In this document: piece by piece, positions 15,485 through 25,488 of the stretch
How the letters are laid out: the number at the start of each line of letters is the position of its first letter
Position numbering within the stretch: the first letter of the stretch is position 1
NCBI GenBank assembly: GCA_943787185.1
Contig: CALSLL010000002.1
Coordinates: 1-64,000, forward strand
DNA: 64,000 nucleotides
Direction of reading: 5' to 3'
From: UBA10349 sp003485905
GTDB taxonomy: Bacteria; Pseudomonadota; Gammaproteobacteria; Arenicellales; Arenicellaceae
Program-made: the position numbers and the translations under genes
The notes under the pieces: model-generated
What the model was told of the DNA's origin: nothing
Databases searched by the model: none
What the model saw: the letters and a program-made list of their open reading frames with translations, nothing else

Positions 15485-17296
15485 ATGTCTAGCATATTAG
15501 TAATAGGAAAACCTAATTCCGGTAAAAGCCTGTTATTTAACCGTCTGACGGGTGTAAATCAAAAGGTTGCAAACTTCCCCGGGGTCACGGTTGAGATTAA
15601 AAGTGCCACCTTTCGGCGGCATAGGTTGATTGACTTGCCAGGGACCTATTCATTGCAGGCAATTACACCGGATGAGCGAATTGCTGTAGAAAAGTTTCAC
15701 GAGACCGTTGCCAGCAATGAGGTAAAGGGTGTGTTATGTATGCTGGATTCTACACGCCTGGAGCGTAGTCTGGTATTTGGTTTGCAGGCACAGCGTGTTT
15801 GTCAGGAAGCAGGCGTACCTATTATGTTTGCTTTAAATATGATGGACGACCTATCTCGGGTTGGCGAGACCGTTGATGTTGAAGGTTTACAGCAGGCACT
15901 TAACGCTGAGACGCGGGCTATTTCGACTAAAAAGAAGCAGGGCCTTGAAGAACTGGCGGATGATTTAGACGATATGATCCGCAATCCGGATCGGTTTATT
16001 CGCGAACCTGGTGCCGGGGATGGCAGTGATTATTTGGAGCGATCGCACGACCTACACAAACGTTTTGGTCCTGATGTCGGGGCAATTCTGGCTTTGCAGC
16101 AAAAGCTAGATAGTTTTTTTCTTTCTGGAACCTTTGGTGGTTTGGCTTTTGTCCTGGTTATGCTGTTGTTGTTTCAGTCGATTTTTACTTGGGCGACACC
16201 TTTAATGGATGGAGTCGAGGGGGCTATTGGCTGGATGGCTACTCAAGTGTCGCTAGCAATGAACGATGGCATGGCCAAAGATTTTATAGTTGATGCGCTA
16301 TTTGGGGGCGTGGGTTCGTTTTTGGTGTTCGTGCCGCAAATAATGGTTTTAACTTTTATTATCGGGCTTTTAGAGGATTCCGGGTATTTAGCTCGGGCGT
16401 CTATTTTATGCCACCGAACGTTGAGCAAGGCCGGTTTAAGCGGTATGAGTTTTGTACCTTATTTATCTGGGTTTGCTTGTGCGATTCCCGCAATGATGGC
16501 AGCACGTACCATTCCATCAACCAAGCGCCGCTTGTTAACTATCATAACCATACCATTGATGTCTTGCTCTGCTCGCTTGCCCGTTTATAGCTTATTGATA
16601 TTGGTGTTGGTGCCAGCGGACAAGCTGCTCGGTGGCGTTATAGATTTGCGTGGACTAATTTTTTTCGCGTTGTACTTTTTAGGGATTATTGCTGCGCTTC
16701 TGGTCAGCGCTTTGTTATCTAAATTTGCAATTCGCGAAGCTGATGATGCACCGTTTCTTTTGGAACTCCCCCCATACCGACTGCCTGCCCTTAAACCACT
16801 GTTATCACGCGCACTTAACGCCGGAAAAACTTTTATCACCAAGGCAGGGCACGTTATATTTGCAATTACGGTAATCATTTGGGTTCTAGGGTATTTTCCT
16901 CATGGGCCAGGGAATTTGGATAGTTCCTACTTAGGCGTTATGGGCAAATGGATTGAGCCTATCTTCGCGCCAATTGATTTAGATTGGCGGTACGGTGTTG
17001 CTATTCTGGCATCTTTTGCAGCACGTGAAGTTTTCGTGGGGACCTTGGGAACCATGTTCGGAATAGATGGTGCAGATGAAAATATTGCAGGACTGGCCGC
17101 AAACGTTCAAGCCGACGGCTTATCGTTGGAGTCAGGTGCGGCGCTGTTAGTATTCTATGTTATTGCATTACAGTGTGGTGCTACGCTAGCGGTAATGCGT
17201 AAAGAGATAGGCAGTAGTCGGATCCCAATAGCGACATTTGTGGGTTATAGTTTGCTTGCTTATTCTATGGCGGTACTTACCTACGTCATCATGTAA
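15485..17296 (+). CDS. feoB: FeoB ferrous iron transport GTPase/permease
   Basis: 603 residues, shorter than the roughly 770 of E. coli FeoB. N-terminal G domain: P-loop G8-K-P-N-S-G-K-S15, 'FPGVTVE' switch I, D50-L-P-G-T-Y, and 'NMMDD' at about 117-121. The guanine-dissociation-inhibitor region before the first membrane helix is short. The membrane part (about 215-603) carries the two Gate motifs ('DSGYLARAS..CHR...GLSGMSFVPYL' region and 'LMSCSARLPVYSLL') typical of FeoB. Moves Fe2+ into the cytoplasm. No feoC is seen downstream. Confidence 0.93.
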   Translation: MSSILVIGKPNSGKSLLFNRLTGVNQKVANFPGVTVEIKSATFRRHRLIDLPGTYSLQAITPDERIAVEKFHETVASNEVKGVLCMLDSTRLERSLVFGLQAQRVCQEAGVPIMFALNMMDDLSRVGETVDVEGLQQALNAETRAISTKKKQGLEELADDLDDMIRNPDRFIREPGAGDGSDYLERSHDLHKRFGPDVGAILALQQKLDSFFLSGTFGGLAFVLVMLLLFQSIFTWATPLMDGVEGAIGWMATQVSLAMNDGMAKDFIVDALFGGVGSFLVFVPQIMVLTFIIGLLEDSGYLARASILCHRTLSKAGLSGMSFVPYLSGFACAIPAMMAARTIPSTKRRLLTIITIPLMSCSARLPVYSLLILVLVPADKLLGGVIDLRGLIFFALYFLGIIAALLVSALLSKFAIREADDAPFLLELPPYRLPALKPLLSRALNAGKTFITKAGHVIFAITVIIWVLGYFPHGPGNLDSSYLGVMGKWIEPIFAPIDLDWRYGVAILASFAAREVFVGTLGTMFGIDGADENIAGLAANVQADGLSLESGAALLVFYVIALQCGATLAVMRKEIGSSRIPIATFVGYSLLAYSMAVLTYVIM

Positions 17297-17450
17297 GTTA
17301 TGACATCAGAATGGTGCGCGTGCAGTAGAAGTGCGCCCTATTGTGATTATTTACGAGTAAGTGCATCGATACTTCTAGCAGCACGGTAATAATCGGGTTC
17401 GGTATCGATTTGATAGATACGATTCAGTGTGAAGTTTCAGGATTAATTGA

Positions 17451-18077
17451 ATGCATACGCAAAATCATGAGTATGTTTACCAAAGACCAGGGCCCACTTG
17501 GTCTAATAATTATTTATGGAAACCTTTGGAACAATGGATTAACGCTCAACGCGCGAGCGATCGTAGGGTTTTTGAAGTTGGCTGCGGAAATGGAGCAACC
17601 GAAGGTATGCTCGCCGAGTTAGGCTTTGCAGTGACCGCGGTAGATCCATCGGTGTCAGGAATAGCGGTTGCGAGAGAGAATTATTCTGCTCCGACTTTTG
17701 AAAAAGCATCTGCTTACGAGGATCTAGCTCATCAGTTCGGTACCTTTCCATTTGTGGTTAGTCTAGAGGTTGTTGAGCACTGCTACTCACCTAAAGCGTT
17801 CGCGAGCACAATCTTTAATTTGCTGAAACCTGGTGGCGTAGCTTTTATTTCAACACCGTATCATGGTTACCTAAAAAATCTTGCATTAGCCGTTACAGGC
17901 AAGCTTGATGATCACTTTACTGCCTTATGGGATGGCGGCCATATAAAGTTTTGGTCTATGAATACGTTGGCGAAGTTATTAGTAGAGGCTGGTTTCGAGA
18001 GCGTTGAATTTCAAAGAGTTGGTCGAATCCCTCCATTTGCAAAATCGATGGTGGCGATTGCGACCAAAGCTAAATAG
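17451..18077 (+). CDS. Class I SAM-dependent methyltransferase
   Basis: 208 residues. SAM-binding motif I 'VFEVGCGNGATEGMLAELG' lies at about 41-59, followed by the acidic end of strand 2 ('VTAVDPS'), 'FPFVVSLEVVEHCYSP' (motif II) and 'LLKPGGVAFISTPYHGY'. It has the UbiG/Methyltransf_11-type layout and ends with a short helical tail. The N-terminal 'VYQRPGPTWSNNYLWKPLEQ' is seen in sugar- or polyketide-modifying methyltransferases, but substrate is not decided. The ATG at 17451 follows 'AGGA'. Confidence 0.87.
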   Translation: MHTQNHEYVYQRPGPTWSNNYLWKPLEQWINAQRASDRRVFEVGCGNGATEGMLAELGFAVTAVDPSVSGIAVARENYSAPTFEKASAYEDLAHQFGTFPFVVSLEVVEHCYSPKAFASTIFNLLKPGGVAFISTPYHGYLKNLALAVTGKLDDHFTALWDGGHIKFWSMNTLAKLLVEAGFESVEFQRVGRIPPFAKSMVAIATKAK

Positions 18078-18200
18078 TTTTGTAGTTATGTCGAGCGTTA
18101 TCGATCTGCCAGGACTAAGATCTATAGGACATACATTTCGTGATTTACCTCAATTACGGGTAATATGGTGGTGCATCCCATATTGATGACGGAGGGGAAA

Positions 18201-18941
18201 ATGTGTTGGAAGTGTTTATTGCGCAGTTGGTGGATTATTCTGCCAGTTTTCGTGGTGTTATGTTATTTCGCGATTCAGGACAAATTGCCTGATGTTGAGA
18301 CAGATTTACATAGTCGCGCAGCTGCTAATACTAACGTAAGTGGACTTGATGATATTGTCATCAGTTTTAGTAACTTAGGGCGAATCGGTAGATTGACGGG
18401 CACGATTGCGTCCACAGAATTACGAAATGACGCTGTTGGCCTAACCCAAGCGACATACGGTGTGGCTGGGGTTATTGATCAACTTGCAGTCGTAGAGTCT
18501 CTGGCTGATGATGACCTTGAGGTAAACGAGCCGATGATCGAGGGCCAAGTAGTTCTCGATGGTGTGGTATCAAGCTTAGCAGAGCGAGAGTTATTGGTGG
18601 CTGCTGCAGTTCAGCGATTCGGATCAAACAATGTTGTTGACAATATTGTGATTTCCGAGGCGGTCGCCCCCCAGCACTGGTTTGGAGGATTAGTTGATAG
18701 GCTCGATGTAGATAATGGATTAACGACTATTAGTGTCGAAGGGGACAGCGTGACGGTTACCGGGGTTGTTGCATCGGAAGCTGTGCGTGAACAGGTACTG
18801 ACAGATATTCGAGTACGAGTTGGTGATAGCTATCATGTGATAGATGATATTACTATTCAGGAACCTATTGAGAGTAACGATGGGGCAGCGGATGCTGTAT
18901 TACTTAATCAATTGTCGCGGCAGTTGTTTGCTTTAGGTTGA
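18201..18941 (+). CDS. Membrane-anchored protein with BON-like repeats
   Basis: 246 residues from ATG 18201, chosen because GGAGGGG lies just upstream; the frame is open from 18165. An N-terminal transmembrane helix (about 8-27) is followed by a periplasmic part with three repeats of the type 'GRLTGTIASTELRNDAV', 'VVLDGVVSSLAERELLVAAA' and 'VTVTGVVASEAVREQVL'. Each repeat is a BON-like alpha/beta unit of about 55 residues, as in OmpA-family proteins such as mycobacterial ArfA. Here the usual C-terminal OmpA domain is absent. Likely an envelope-associated protein. A helix-hairpin-helix protein follows 126 bases downstream. Confidence 0.72.
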   Translation: MCWKCLLRSWWIILPVFVVLCYFAIQDKLPDVETDLHSRAAANTNVSGLDDIVISFSNLGRIGRLTGTIASTELRNDAVGLTQATYGVAGVIDQLAVVESLADDDLEVNEPMIEGQVVLDGVVSSLAERELLVAAAVQRFGSNNVVDNIVISEAVAPQHWFGGLVDRLDVDNGLTTISVEGDSVTVTGVVASEAVREQVLTDIRVRVGDSYHVIDDITIQEPIESNDGAADAVLLNQLSRQLFALG

Positions 18942-19067
18942 ATTTGGCTCAGCATAAAATTTGCAATTAGATACTGGTATTTCAATGTTTGCTATATTTT
19001 GTGGCAAAGCGTCGCATAGATAATTAGCTTTGTAATTTAAGAAATCGGGTTTGGAAGGAAATTTATT

Positions 19068-19658
19068 ATGACTTATCTAATGTTTGAAATGAGCGCATGG
19101 CTGCTAGCTGCATTTGTAGCCGGTTTATTATTAGGTGCCTGGGTTGGTTATGCATGCCGGAGCAATACGGAAGATGCGACCCCAGCTGATGACAGTGAGT
19201 CAGAAGATGGCGTTGGTGGGCTGGGAGAAACCACAGATACGGTTGAAGCGGGCCGCGAGGCTGATTTAGTAGACGAACCGGATGAACCGGACGAAGTTGA
19301 TCAAAGTAGCGTTGATGAATCAAAAAATAATCTAGAGATGTCCGATGCACTAGAGATGGAGAGTGATGTCGATGATGCAAGGCCTATTAATTTGATTTCT
19401 GAGCCAGTGTCGGGTGGAGATGACTTGAAAAAATTGAAGGGCGTTGGTCCGAAACTCGAAAAATTACTTAACGGATTAGGTATCTATAATTTTCAGCAAA
19501 TCGCTGATTGGCAGCAAAAGGATGTAGATTGGGTAAATGCTCAGTTAGCTTTTTCGGGGAGAATTGAACGCGAAGATTGGGTGTCGCAAGCAAAAACTCT
19601 AGCCGATGGTGGAACTACCGAATTTGCGGAACGTGAAAAAAAAGAAAATCAAGACTGA
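19068..19658 (+). CDS. Membrane-anchored helix-hairpin-helix protein
   Basis: 196 residues with an N-terminal transmembrane helix (about 9-29) carrying the glycine-rich 'GLLLGAWVGYACR'. A highly acidic linker (about 30-115, rich in Asp/Glu) follows. The C-terminal helix-hairpin-helix domain reads 'DDLKKLKGVGPKLEKLLNGL' then 'YNFQQIADW' and 'VDWVNAQLAFSGRIEREDWV'. This C-terminal fold is the DUF4332-like 'predicted 5' nuclease' HhH seen also fused to ribosomal L21. It may bind nucleic acid or protein at the membrane. A GGAAGGAAA Shine-Dalgarno precedes the ATG. Confidence 0.8.
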   Translation: MTYLMFEMSAWLLAAFVAGLLLGAWVGYACRSNTEDATPADDSESEDGVGGLGETTDTVEAGREADLVDEPDEPDEVDQSSVDESKNNLEMSDALEMESDVDDARPINLISEPVSGGDDLKKLKGVGPKLEKLLNGLGIYNFQQIADWQQKDVDWVNAQLAFSGRIEREDWVSQAKTLADGGTTEFAEREKKENQD

Positions 19659-19720
19659 TGGTATGGAGACACCTGGGGCGCAGGGGCTGTTCTCCGCAAT
19701 ACGGTATAAAGTTCGTGGGT

Positions 19721-22700
19721 TTATAAGAGTAGTAGTGATTTAGCTAAGTTTAAAAGTTGGTTGGCGGAGACTTTTTCAATCGTGCGAATTTCCTGAGCGA
19801 AGACAGATAGTCGATATTCCTCCAGTAACCAACGAAATTTCTGGAAGTTCTGGGCTTGTTCCGGCGCGTCCCAATTGGTTTCAAATCCCAGCTCCTGCGC
19901 GTCCATTAGGGCGTAAATTTCTTTAAGCTTGCCGATATCTTTGTCAGGTGCATAACTTGCGCGTTCAATGCGTATTTTTATACCTCTAAAATAGATGGGT
20001 AATCGGTCGAAGGCTAACTCTGGTGTATGCCGTATAAAACCGGGAAAGACTAAATATGCTAACTGGTTTCTTATATCGCGAGCGGTTTTTGTATTCAGTT
20101 CATCGAGCTGGTTACGAAGGGTTTGGTAGGCTCTGAGGTGCTGACCGGCTTGATCACAGAACTTTTGTGCGACAGAGACCATGGACTGCTTACCAAAATG
20201 CAGTCGTTCGGAGAAGTCTGTAGATTTTCGCAGACCAAAATCCGGTAGCTTAAAGCACTTGTCTATAGTGCTATTTACAATGTCTTCCAATAGTTCGTGC
20301 TTGCTACCGATGCTGGCATAAAGCAGTGCGGTCTGTTCAAGACCGACCAGTTTTTGTTGTAGATATTTTGTTTGTTTAGAGAGCGATAAACGAATTAGAC
20401 GCTGCAGACCTTTGTGATGGTTTTTTTCTGCTATCTCAACTGTGTCGAACAGTTGAATGGCGACAGAGTTCCTCTTATCAACTAGAGCCGGATGAAAAGC
20501 AATGTTCGCCCCACCTACTTCCGAAATGAGTTCGCTAGGTAGGTCTCCAAAGTTCCAATTAGTAATGTCTGTTTGCTCAATGCTGCGATCTATTACCTGC
20601 TGAATTTGTGCGGTGCTTTCGGTGTGCAGACTTGATTGAAGTTCAGCAAGCGAACGAGAACAACCAAGTGTTTCTCCTTGGTCATTAAAGATCCTGATAT
20701 TCATCCGTAAATGGGCTGGTAGTGCTAACTCTTCAAAGTCGGTTGCGACGACGGCTGTACCAATGACTTGTGTGACAGCCGCCGCAAATTCACTATTAAA
20801 GTTCACCTTATTAATTTGGTCCATATTTAGTAAGGCTATGGCTTTATTCGCAGTGTCAGGCGCTGGTGCGCATAGTCGACGCACAGGCTTTGGGAGCGTT
20901 CGAATAAGCGCGATCGCTTTTTCAATAAGTAGTCCCGGCACCAGCCATAAAAGCGGGTCCTCAGTAATCTGTTTAAGCAGGCTTGAAGGCAATGATATGG
21001 TCACGCCATCATTGGGGTGACCAGGTTCAAAATGGTAGGACAGGGCTAGCTGGTTGTTACCAATCTGCAGTCGTTCGGGAAAGCGGTCTATATTTGTATT
21101 CTGGTCGCTTACACGCAGATCATCTTCGGACATAAGCAACGCGGACTGCTCAGTAGCGGTAGCATTTGTTAGCCAGCTGTTTAACGTTGCCACGCAATTA
21201 ATGTGCGCGGGGATCTTGGAGCCATAAAATTCAGCTACGACTTGATCGTCAACCAGAATGTCGCGGCGTCGAGTCTTTTGTTCTTCTGACTCAAGTTTGG
21301 CCGCCAATTTAACATTTGGTGTATAAAATTTTGCGATACGGCCTTGGTTCTTAACTTCAATTTGTCCAGCTGCCAACCCGGACATCAAAAATAATTCTCG
21401 ACACTCTTGCGGCGCTATCCGCCGATAGGATATTCGTCGTTTGGCGACAATAATCAAACCAAAAAGAGATATTTGCTCATATGCAATGACCTCACCTCTC
21501 GATTTTGACCAATGTGGATCAAGATATTGTTTTTTGACCAGGTGCGAGGACCATCGCTCGATCCACTCAGGTTCTATGCGGGCAATAGTTCGAGCATACA
21601 ACCTGGAGGTGTCAACAAGGTCGGCAGCGACGATCCATTTAGGGGGGGTTGCGCGTAGTCTACTAGATGGGTGTAGCAGTAGCTTTTTCCCTCGGGTTCC
21701 TAAATACTCTCCGTGTTCATTTAGTTGAGCAATATTGCCCAGAAACCCGGCTAACAAAGCTTGTTCAAGTTCATTGTTGTCTATTGAGAGTTTTTGAGAA
21801 ATCGTAAGGGATAAGTCTTTGCAGGTTCGCTCTAGCTGGTTCATGGTGTCAGACCATTCGCGCATTCGAATCCAAGATAAGAAGTTTGCTTTACACCATG
21901 CACGCTGCTTACTTTGTCCGAGTTTGCGGATCGGTAGCCAATCTCGCCATATCATTGCAAAGCTGGCGAATTCAGAATTCTTAGCGGTCCACTTTTTATG
22001 TTTTTCATTTGCTAGCTGACGGAGTTCTTCAGGTGCGTCTCGGGGGTCGCGTGATGCTAGTGCTGCAATAATCGGAAGGCAGCTTTCCAGGCAGCTAAGT
22101 TCGTCCGCAGCAAGTACAATTCTTGCTAGACGGGGATCAAGAGGGAAGCGTGCTAATTTTTTGCCGAGCTTGGTTATGCTTTGATGTTCATCTAACGCAC
22201 CGAGTTCAATAAGTAATCGCTGTCCGTTACGAATAGCTCTTTCTGAGGGCAATTCCATAAATGGAAAATTCTCGAGTTTGCCCAAGTGCTGTGATTCCAT
22301 TCGCAGGATGACAGAGGCAAGTGATGTGCGAAGTATCTCGGCTTCTATGAATTCAGGTCGATTATCGTGGTCAATCTGGCTATAGAGTCGAATACAAACC
22401 CCATTGGATGTTCGTCCGCAGCGTCCGGCGCGTTGTTTGGCTGAGGCTTGAGAAATTGCTTCGATAGGTAAGCGCTGTATCCCTCGGCCAGTATTGAAGC
22501 GACTAATTCTAGCGGTGCCGCAATCAACGACATAGCGAATTCCCGGTACGGTGAGGGATGTTTCAGCGATATTTGTCGCTAGAACAACACGGATTCCGGT
22601 GTGAGACGTAAATATTCGCTTCTGTTCATCATTGGACAGTCTGGCATATAAGGGAGTAGTTTCTAGTTGCGAGATATGGGATTTATCGAGGTGCTTTTGA

Positions 22701-23572
22701 GTCTCGCGGATATCTTGTTCACCGGGTAGAAATACCAATATGTCACCGGGCTCAAACGCGATAAGGTCGCGAATTGCCTGTTCGATTAATTGAGCTAGAG
22801 ATTTGTTTTCAAGTTCAGTCTCACTGCGGTAAACAATTTCTACCGGATAGGTGCGCCCAGAAACTTCGATGACTGGGGCGTTGTTAAAATGACGTGCAAA
22901 CGATTCAGGATCAATCGTTGCTGATGTGATGATTAGTTTTAGCTCTGGGCGTTTTGGTAACAGTCGTTTTAGGAAGCCGAGCAAGAAATCAATGTTTAGT
23001 GAGCGCTCGTGTGCTTCATCGATAATGATAATTTCATACTTTGTAAGGGCCTTGTCGTGCTCTATTTCGCTTAACAACATGCCATCGGTAAGTACCTTTA
23101 TACGAGAACTTTCTGAAACCGTGTCACTAAAGCGAATTTTGTAACCAGTAAGCGGGTGCTCTTTATTTGGTAATTCGTCATTCAGTCGAGACGCAATACT
23201 GCGCGCTGCGATTCTTCTAGGCTGAGTTTGACCGATAAGGCCCGCGGCACCATAGCCAAGCTCGAGACATATTTTTGGTATCTGAGTACTTTTGCCTGAG
23301 CCAGTTTCACCACAAATAATTGTTACTTGGTTCTCCTGGATTGTAGATTTTATTTCATCAATACGCTGATTGATGGGAAGTTTGGTGTCGAATGACGGCC
23401 TGGGATGATTCTGAACCCGCTTTTTCAGTTTGGCTTGGCTAAGCTTATAGCGTTGCAGCCCTTTTACAGATAGCGATCCTTTACCTGTTTTTAGCTTATG
23501 TGCTAGTGGTGCGCGATCCTCGAGCATACATAAGGAGAGGTCGAAATCTGAATTTAATTGCTTGCTGGACAC
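19721..23572 (-). CDS. hrpA: ATP-dependent RNA helicase HrpA
   Basis: 1283 residues, the full length of HrpA. DExH-box helicase of the DEAH/RHA family: motif I 'GETGSGKSTQIPK' (88-100), motif II DEAH in 'IIIDEAHERSLNIDFLLG', motif III 'SAT', motif V 'TNIAETSLTVPGI' and motif VI 'QRAGRCGR'. The winged-helix, ratchet and OB-fold parts and the long HrpA-only C-terminal extension (DUF3418) follow. HrpA unwinds RNA and rescues collided ribosomes in E. coli. Single gene, convergent with the helix-hairpin-helix gene. Confidence 0.95.
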   Translation of the reverse strand: MSSKQLNSDFDLSLCMLEDRAPLAHKLKTGKGSLSVKGLQRYKLSQAKLKKRVQNHPRPSFDTKLPINQRIDEIKSTIQENQVTIICGETGSGKSTQIPKICLELGYGAAGLIGQTQPRRIAARSIASRLNDELPNKEHPLTGYKIRFSDTVSESSRIKVLTDGMLLSEIEHDKALTKYEIIIIDEAHERSLNIDFLLGFLKRLLPKRPELKLIITSATIDPESFARHFNNAPVIEVSGRTYPVEIVYRSETELENKSLAQLIEQAIRDLIAFEPGDILVFLPGEQDIRETQKHLDKSHISQLETTPLYARLSNDEQKRIFTSHTGIRVVLATNIAETSLTVPGIRYVVDCGTARISRFNTGRGIQRLPIEAISQASAKQRAGRCGRTSNGVCIRLYSQIDHDNRPEFIEAEILRTSLASVILRMESQHLGKLENFPFMELPSERAIRNGQRLLIELGALDEHQSITKLGKKLARFPLDPRLARIVLAADELSCLESCLPIIAALASRDPRDAPEELRQLANEKHKKWTAKNSEFASFAMIWRDWLPIRKLGQSKQRAWCKANFLSWIRMREWSDTMNQLERTCKDLSLTISQKLSIDNNELEQALLAGFLGNIAQLNEHGEYLGTRGKKLLLHPSSRLRATPPKWIVAADLVDTSRLYARTIARIEPEWIERWSSHLVKKQYLDPHWSKSRGEVIAYEQISLFGLIIVAKRRISYRRIAPQECRELFLMSGLAAGQIEVKNQGRIAKFYTPNVKLAAKLESEEQKTRRRDILVDDQVVAEFYGSKIPAHINCVATLNSWLTNATATEQSALLMSEDDLRVSDQNTNIDRFPERLQIGNNQLALSYHFEPGHPNDGVTISLPSSLLKQITEDPLLWLVPGLLIEKAIALIRTLPKPVRRLCAPAPDTANKAIALLNMDQINKVNFNSEFAAAVTQVIGTAVVATDFEELALPAHLRMNIRIFNDQGETLGCSRSLAELQSSLHTESTAQIQQVIDRSIEQTDITNWNFGDLPSELISEVGGANIAFHPALVDKRNSVAIQLFDTVEIAEKNHHKGLQRLIRLSLSKQTKYLQQKLVGLEQTALLYASIGSKHELLEDIVNSTIDKCFKLPDFGLRKSTDFSERLHFGKQSMVSVAQKFCDQAGQHLRAYQTLRNQLDELNTKTARDIRNQLAYLVFPGFIRHTPELAFDRLPIYFRGIKIRIERASYAPDKDIGKLKEIYALMDAQELGFETNWDAPEQAQNFQKFRWLLEEYRLSVFAQEIRTIEKVSANQLLNLAKSLLLL

Positions 23573-23642
23573 TTATATTAAAACACTATAAAAATATAAC
23601 TTTATATTACTACTAATTCTATATAGCTGGAGCTATGATGCG

Positions 23643-23689
23643 CAGCCCAATAGATTGCGGCCTATTTTACAAAGGCTTATTGGGTGCTG
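23643..23689. repeat. Inverted repeat upstream of the siroheme reductase
   Basis: CAGCCCAATA (23643-23652) pairs with TATTGGGTGCTG (23678-23689) with a small bulge and a loop of about 25 bases. It lies about 140 bases before the reductase start and 70 bases before hrpA on the other strand. It could be an operator or a leader hairpin; no T-run follows. Confidence 0.35.
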
Positions 23690-23826
23690 ATGGTAAGCAT
23701 TAGTAAAATCCGAGTGGTGAGTTATGAAGGATTGTCTCCGAGATAACGGAGTGCGATTTGATAGGTCACCATTAAAATTATCTAGATTTACTTCTAGGCA
23801 TATTTGAATTCTATAGAAATAGATAT

Positions 23827-25488
23827 ATGTATCAATACGATCAATTTGACCATACGCTGGTACGAGAAAGACTAGCTGAATTTCGTGGACAGGTAGAGAG
23901 ACATTTAAACGGCGAGCTATCTGCAGAGCAATTGATGCCTTTGCGTTTACGAAATGGCTTATACATGCAACGGCATGCCCATATGCTGCGGGTGGCCATT
24001 CCATATGGCTTACTAAGCTCAAAGCAAATGCATATGCTGGCACATATTGCGCGAAAATATGATCGAGATTATGGCCATTTTACAACCCGGCAAAATATTC
24101 AATACAATTGGCCCGAATTGAAAGATGTTCCTGATTTGCTTGAAGATTTAGCAAGTGTAGAGATGCATGCTATTCAAACATCTGGAAATTGTATTCGCAA
24201 TACTACTGCTGACCAGTATGCCGGCGTGGCGGTCGATGAGTTGCAAGACCCTAGGCCATATTGTGAAATGATCCGGCAGTGGTCGACCTTGCACCCAGAG
24301 TTCTATTGGCTGCCGCGAAAATTCAAGGTTGCAGTGACGGGTGCTAAAAATGATAGAGCAGCCGTTCTTTTCCATGATATTGGTTTGCGGGTACTTAAGA
24401 ACGAGCAAGATCAACTCGGCTTGCAAGTGTTGGTGGGCGGGGGTATGGGGCGCACACCAGTTATTGGACAAGTTATAAGAGAGTTCTTGCCTCGAGAGCA
24501 TATGCTTTCTTACTGCGAGGCTATACTGCGGATATATAATTTACATGGGAACCGAGATAATAAGTACAAAGCGCGCATCAAGATTTTAGTCAAATCTCTT
24601 GGGATAGAGGAGTTCAGACGGCAAGTAGACGCCGAGTGGGAGCAGATCAAAGATTCAGATTTAGTGCTTAAAGACGAAGATTTTGAGCAAATGCAGTCCT
24701 TTTTTAAAGGCCCGGACTATGTAGTACCGAGCACCGACGCGAAGAATGGCATCGATAGAGTTGCCAAATGGCGCTCGCTTGATACCCGATTTGCGCACTG
24801 GTATGACAATAATACGGTAGAACATAAAGTAGACGGGTACCGCATAGTGGTTGTTTCGCTTAAAGAGCCTGGTGTTCCACCTGGCGATGCGACTGCAGAT
24901 CAAATGGATCATATTGCAGATTTGGCCGAACAATATTCGTTTGGTGAACTTCGAGTCACACACGATCAGAATATTATTTTTGCGGATGTTGCGGAGGCCG
25001 ATTTACTAGAGCTCTGGAAAAAGCTTGATGCACAGGCTTTGGCAACTCCGAATGTTGGCACTTTGAACGACATGATTTGTTGTCCTGGGCTTGATTTTTG
25101 CTCACTGGCGAATGCGGGGTCTATTCCAATAGCCAAGCAGATTAACGAACGTTTTGACTCGCTGGACGAGTTATATGAAATCGGTGAGCTAAAAATAAAA
25201 ATGTCTGGCTGTATGAACGCATGTGGACATCATCACGCTGGACATATTGGAATTCTTGGCGTCGATAAGAAAGGAGTTGAGTGGTATCAATTAACCTTGG
25301 GAGGATCGGCTGAGGACGATGCTGCGATAGGTGAGCGATTGGGTAAGGCTATCGCTAAAGAAGAAGTTGCCGATGCAATTGACAAGCTAGTTTCGGTGTA
25401 TCTTCAAAATAGAGATAAAGATGAACGGTTTTTGGATACCTTTCGGCGAATAGGCATTGAGCCCTATCAGGAGAAGGTTTATGCCTAA
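23827..25488 (+). CDS. Siroheme-iron-sulfur nitrite/sulfite reductase
   Basis: 553 residues, the size of CysI-type sulfite reductase beta subunits. Two ferredoxin-like/siroheme half-domains: 'HAHMLRVAIPYGLLSSKQM', 'YGHFTTRQNIQYNW' and 'TSGNCIRNTTADQYAG' in the first. The metal-binding Cys set in the second is 'CCPGLDFCSLAN' followed by 'KMSGCMNACGHHHAGHIGI' (C-x5-C and C-x3-C). It probably reduces sulfite to sulfide in sulfur assimilation: the next gene, DUF934, is the standard neighbour of assimilatory sulfite reductase in proteobacteria. A nitrite reductase role cannot be excluded. Confidence 0.92.
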   Translation: MYQYDQFDHTLVRERLAEFRGQVERHLNGELSAEQLMPLRLRNGLYMQRHAHMLRVAIPYGLLSSKQMHMLAHIARKYDRDYGHFTTRQNIQYNWPELKDVPDLLEDLASVEMHAIQTSGNCIRNTTADQYAGVAVDELQDPRPYCEMIRQWSTLHPEFYWLPRKFKVAVTGAKNDRAAVLFHDIGLRVLKNEQDQLGLQVLVGGGMGRTPVIGQVIREFLPREHMLSYCEAILRIYNLHGNRDNKYKARIKILVKSLGIEEFRRQVDAEWEQIKDSDLVLKDEDFEQMQSFFKGPDYVVPSTDAKNGIDRVAKWRSLDTRFAHWYDNNTVEHKVDGYRIVVVSLKEPGVPPGDATADQMDHIADLAEQYSFGELRVTHDQNIIFADVAEADLLELWKKLDAQALATPNVGTLNDMICCPGLDFCSLANAGSIPIAKQINERFDSLDELYEIGELKIKMSGCMNACGHHHAGHIGILGVDKKGVEWYQLTLGGSAEDDAAIGERLGKAIAKEEVADAIDKLVSVYLQNRDKDERFLDTFRRIGIEPYQEKVYA

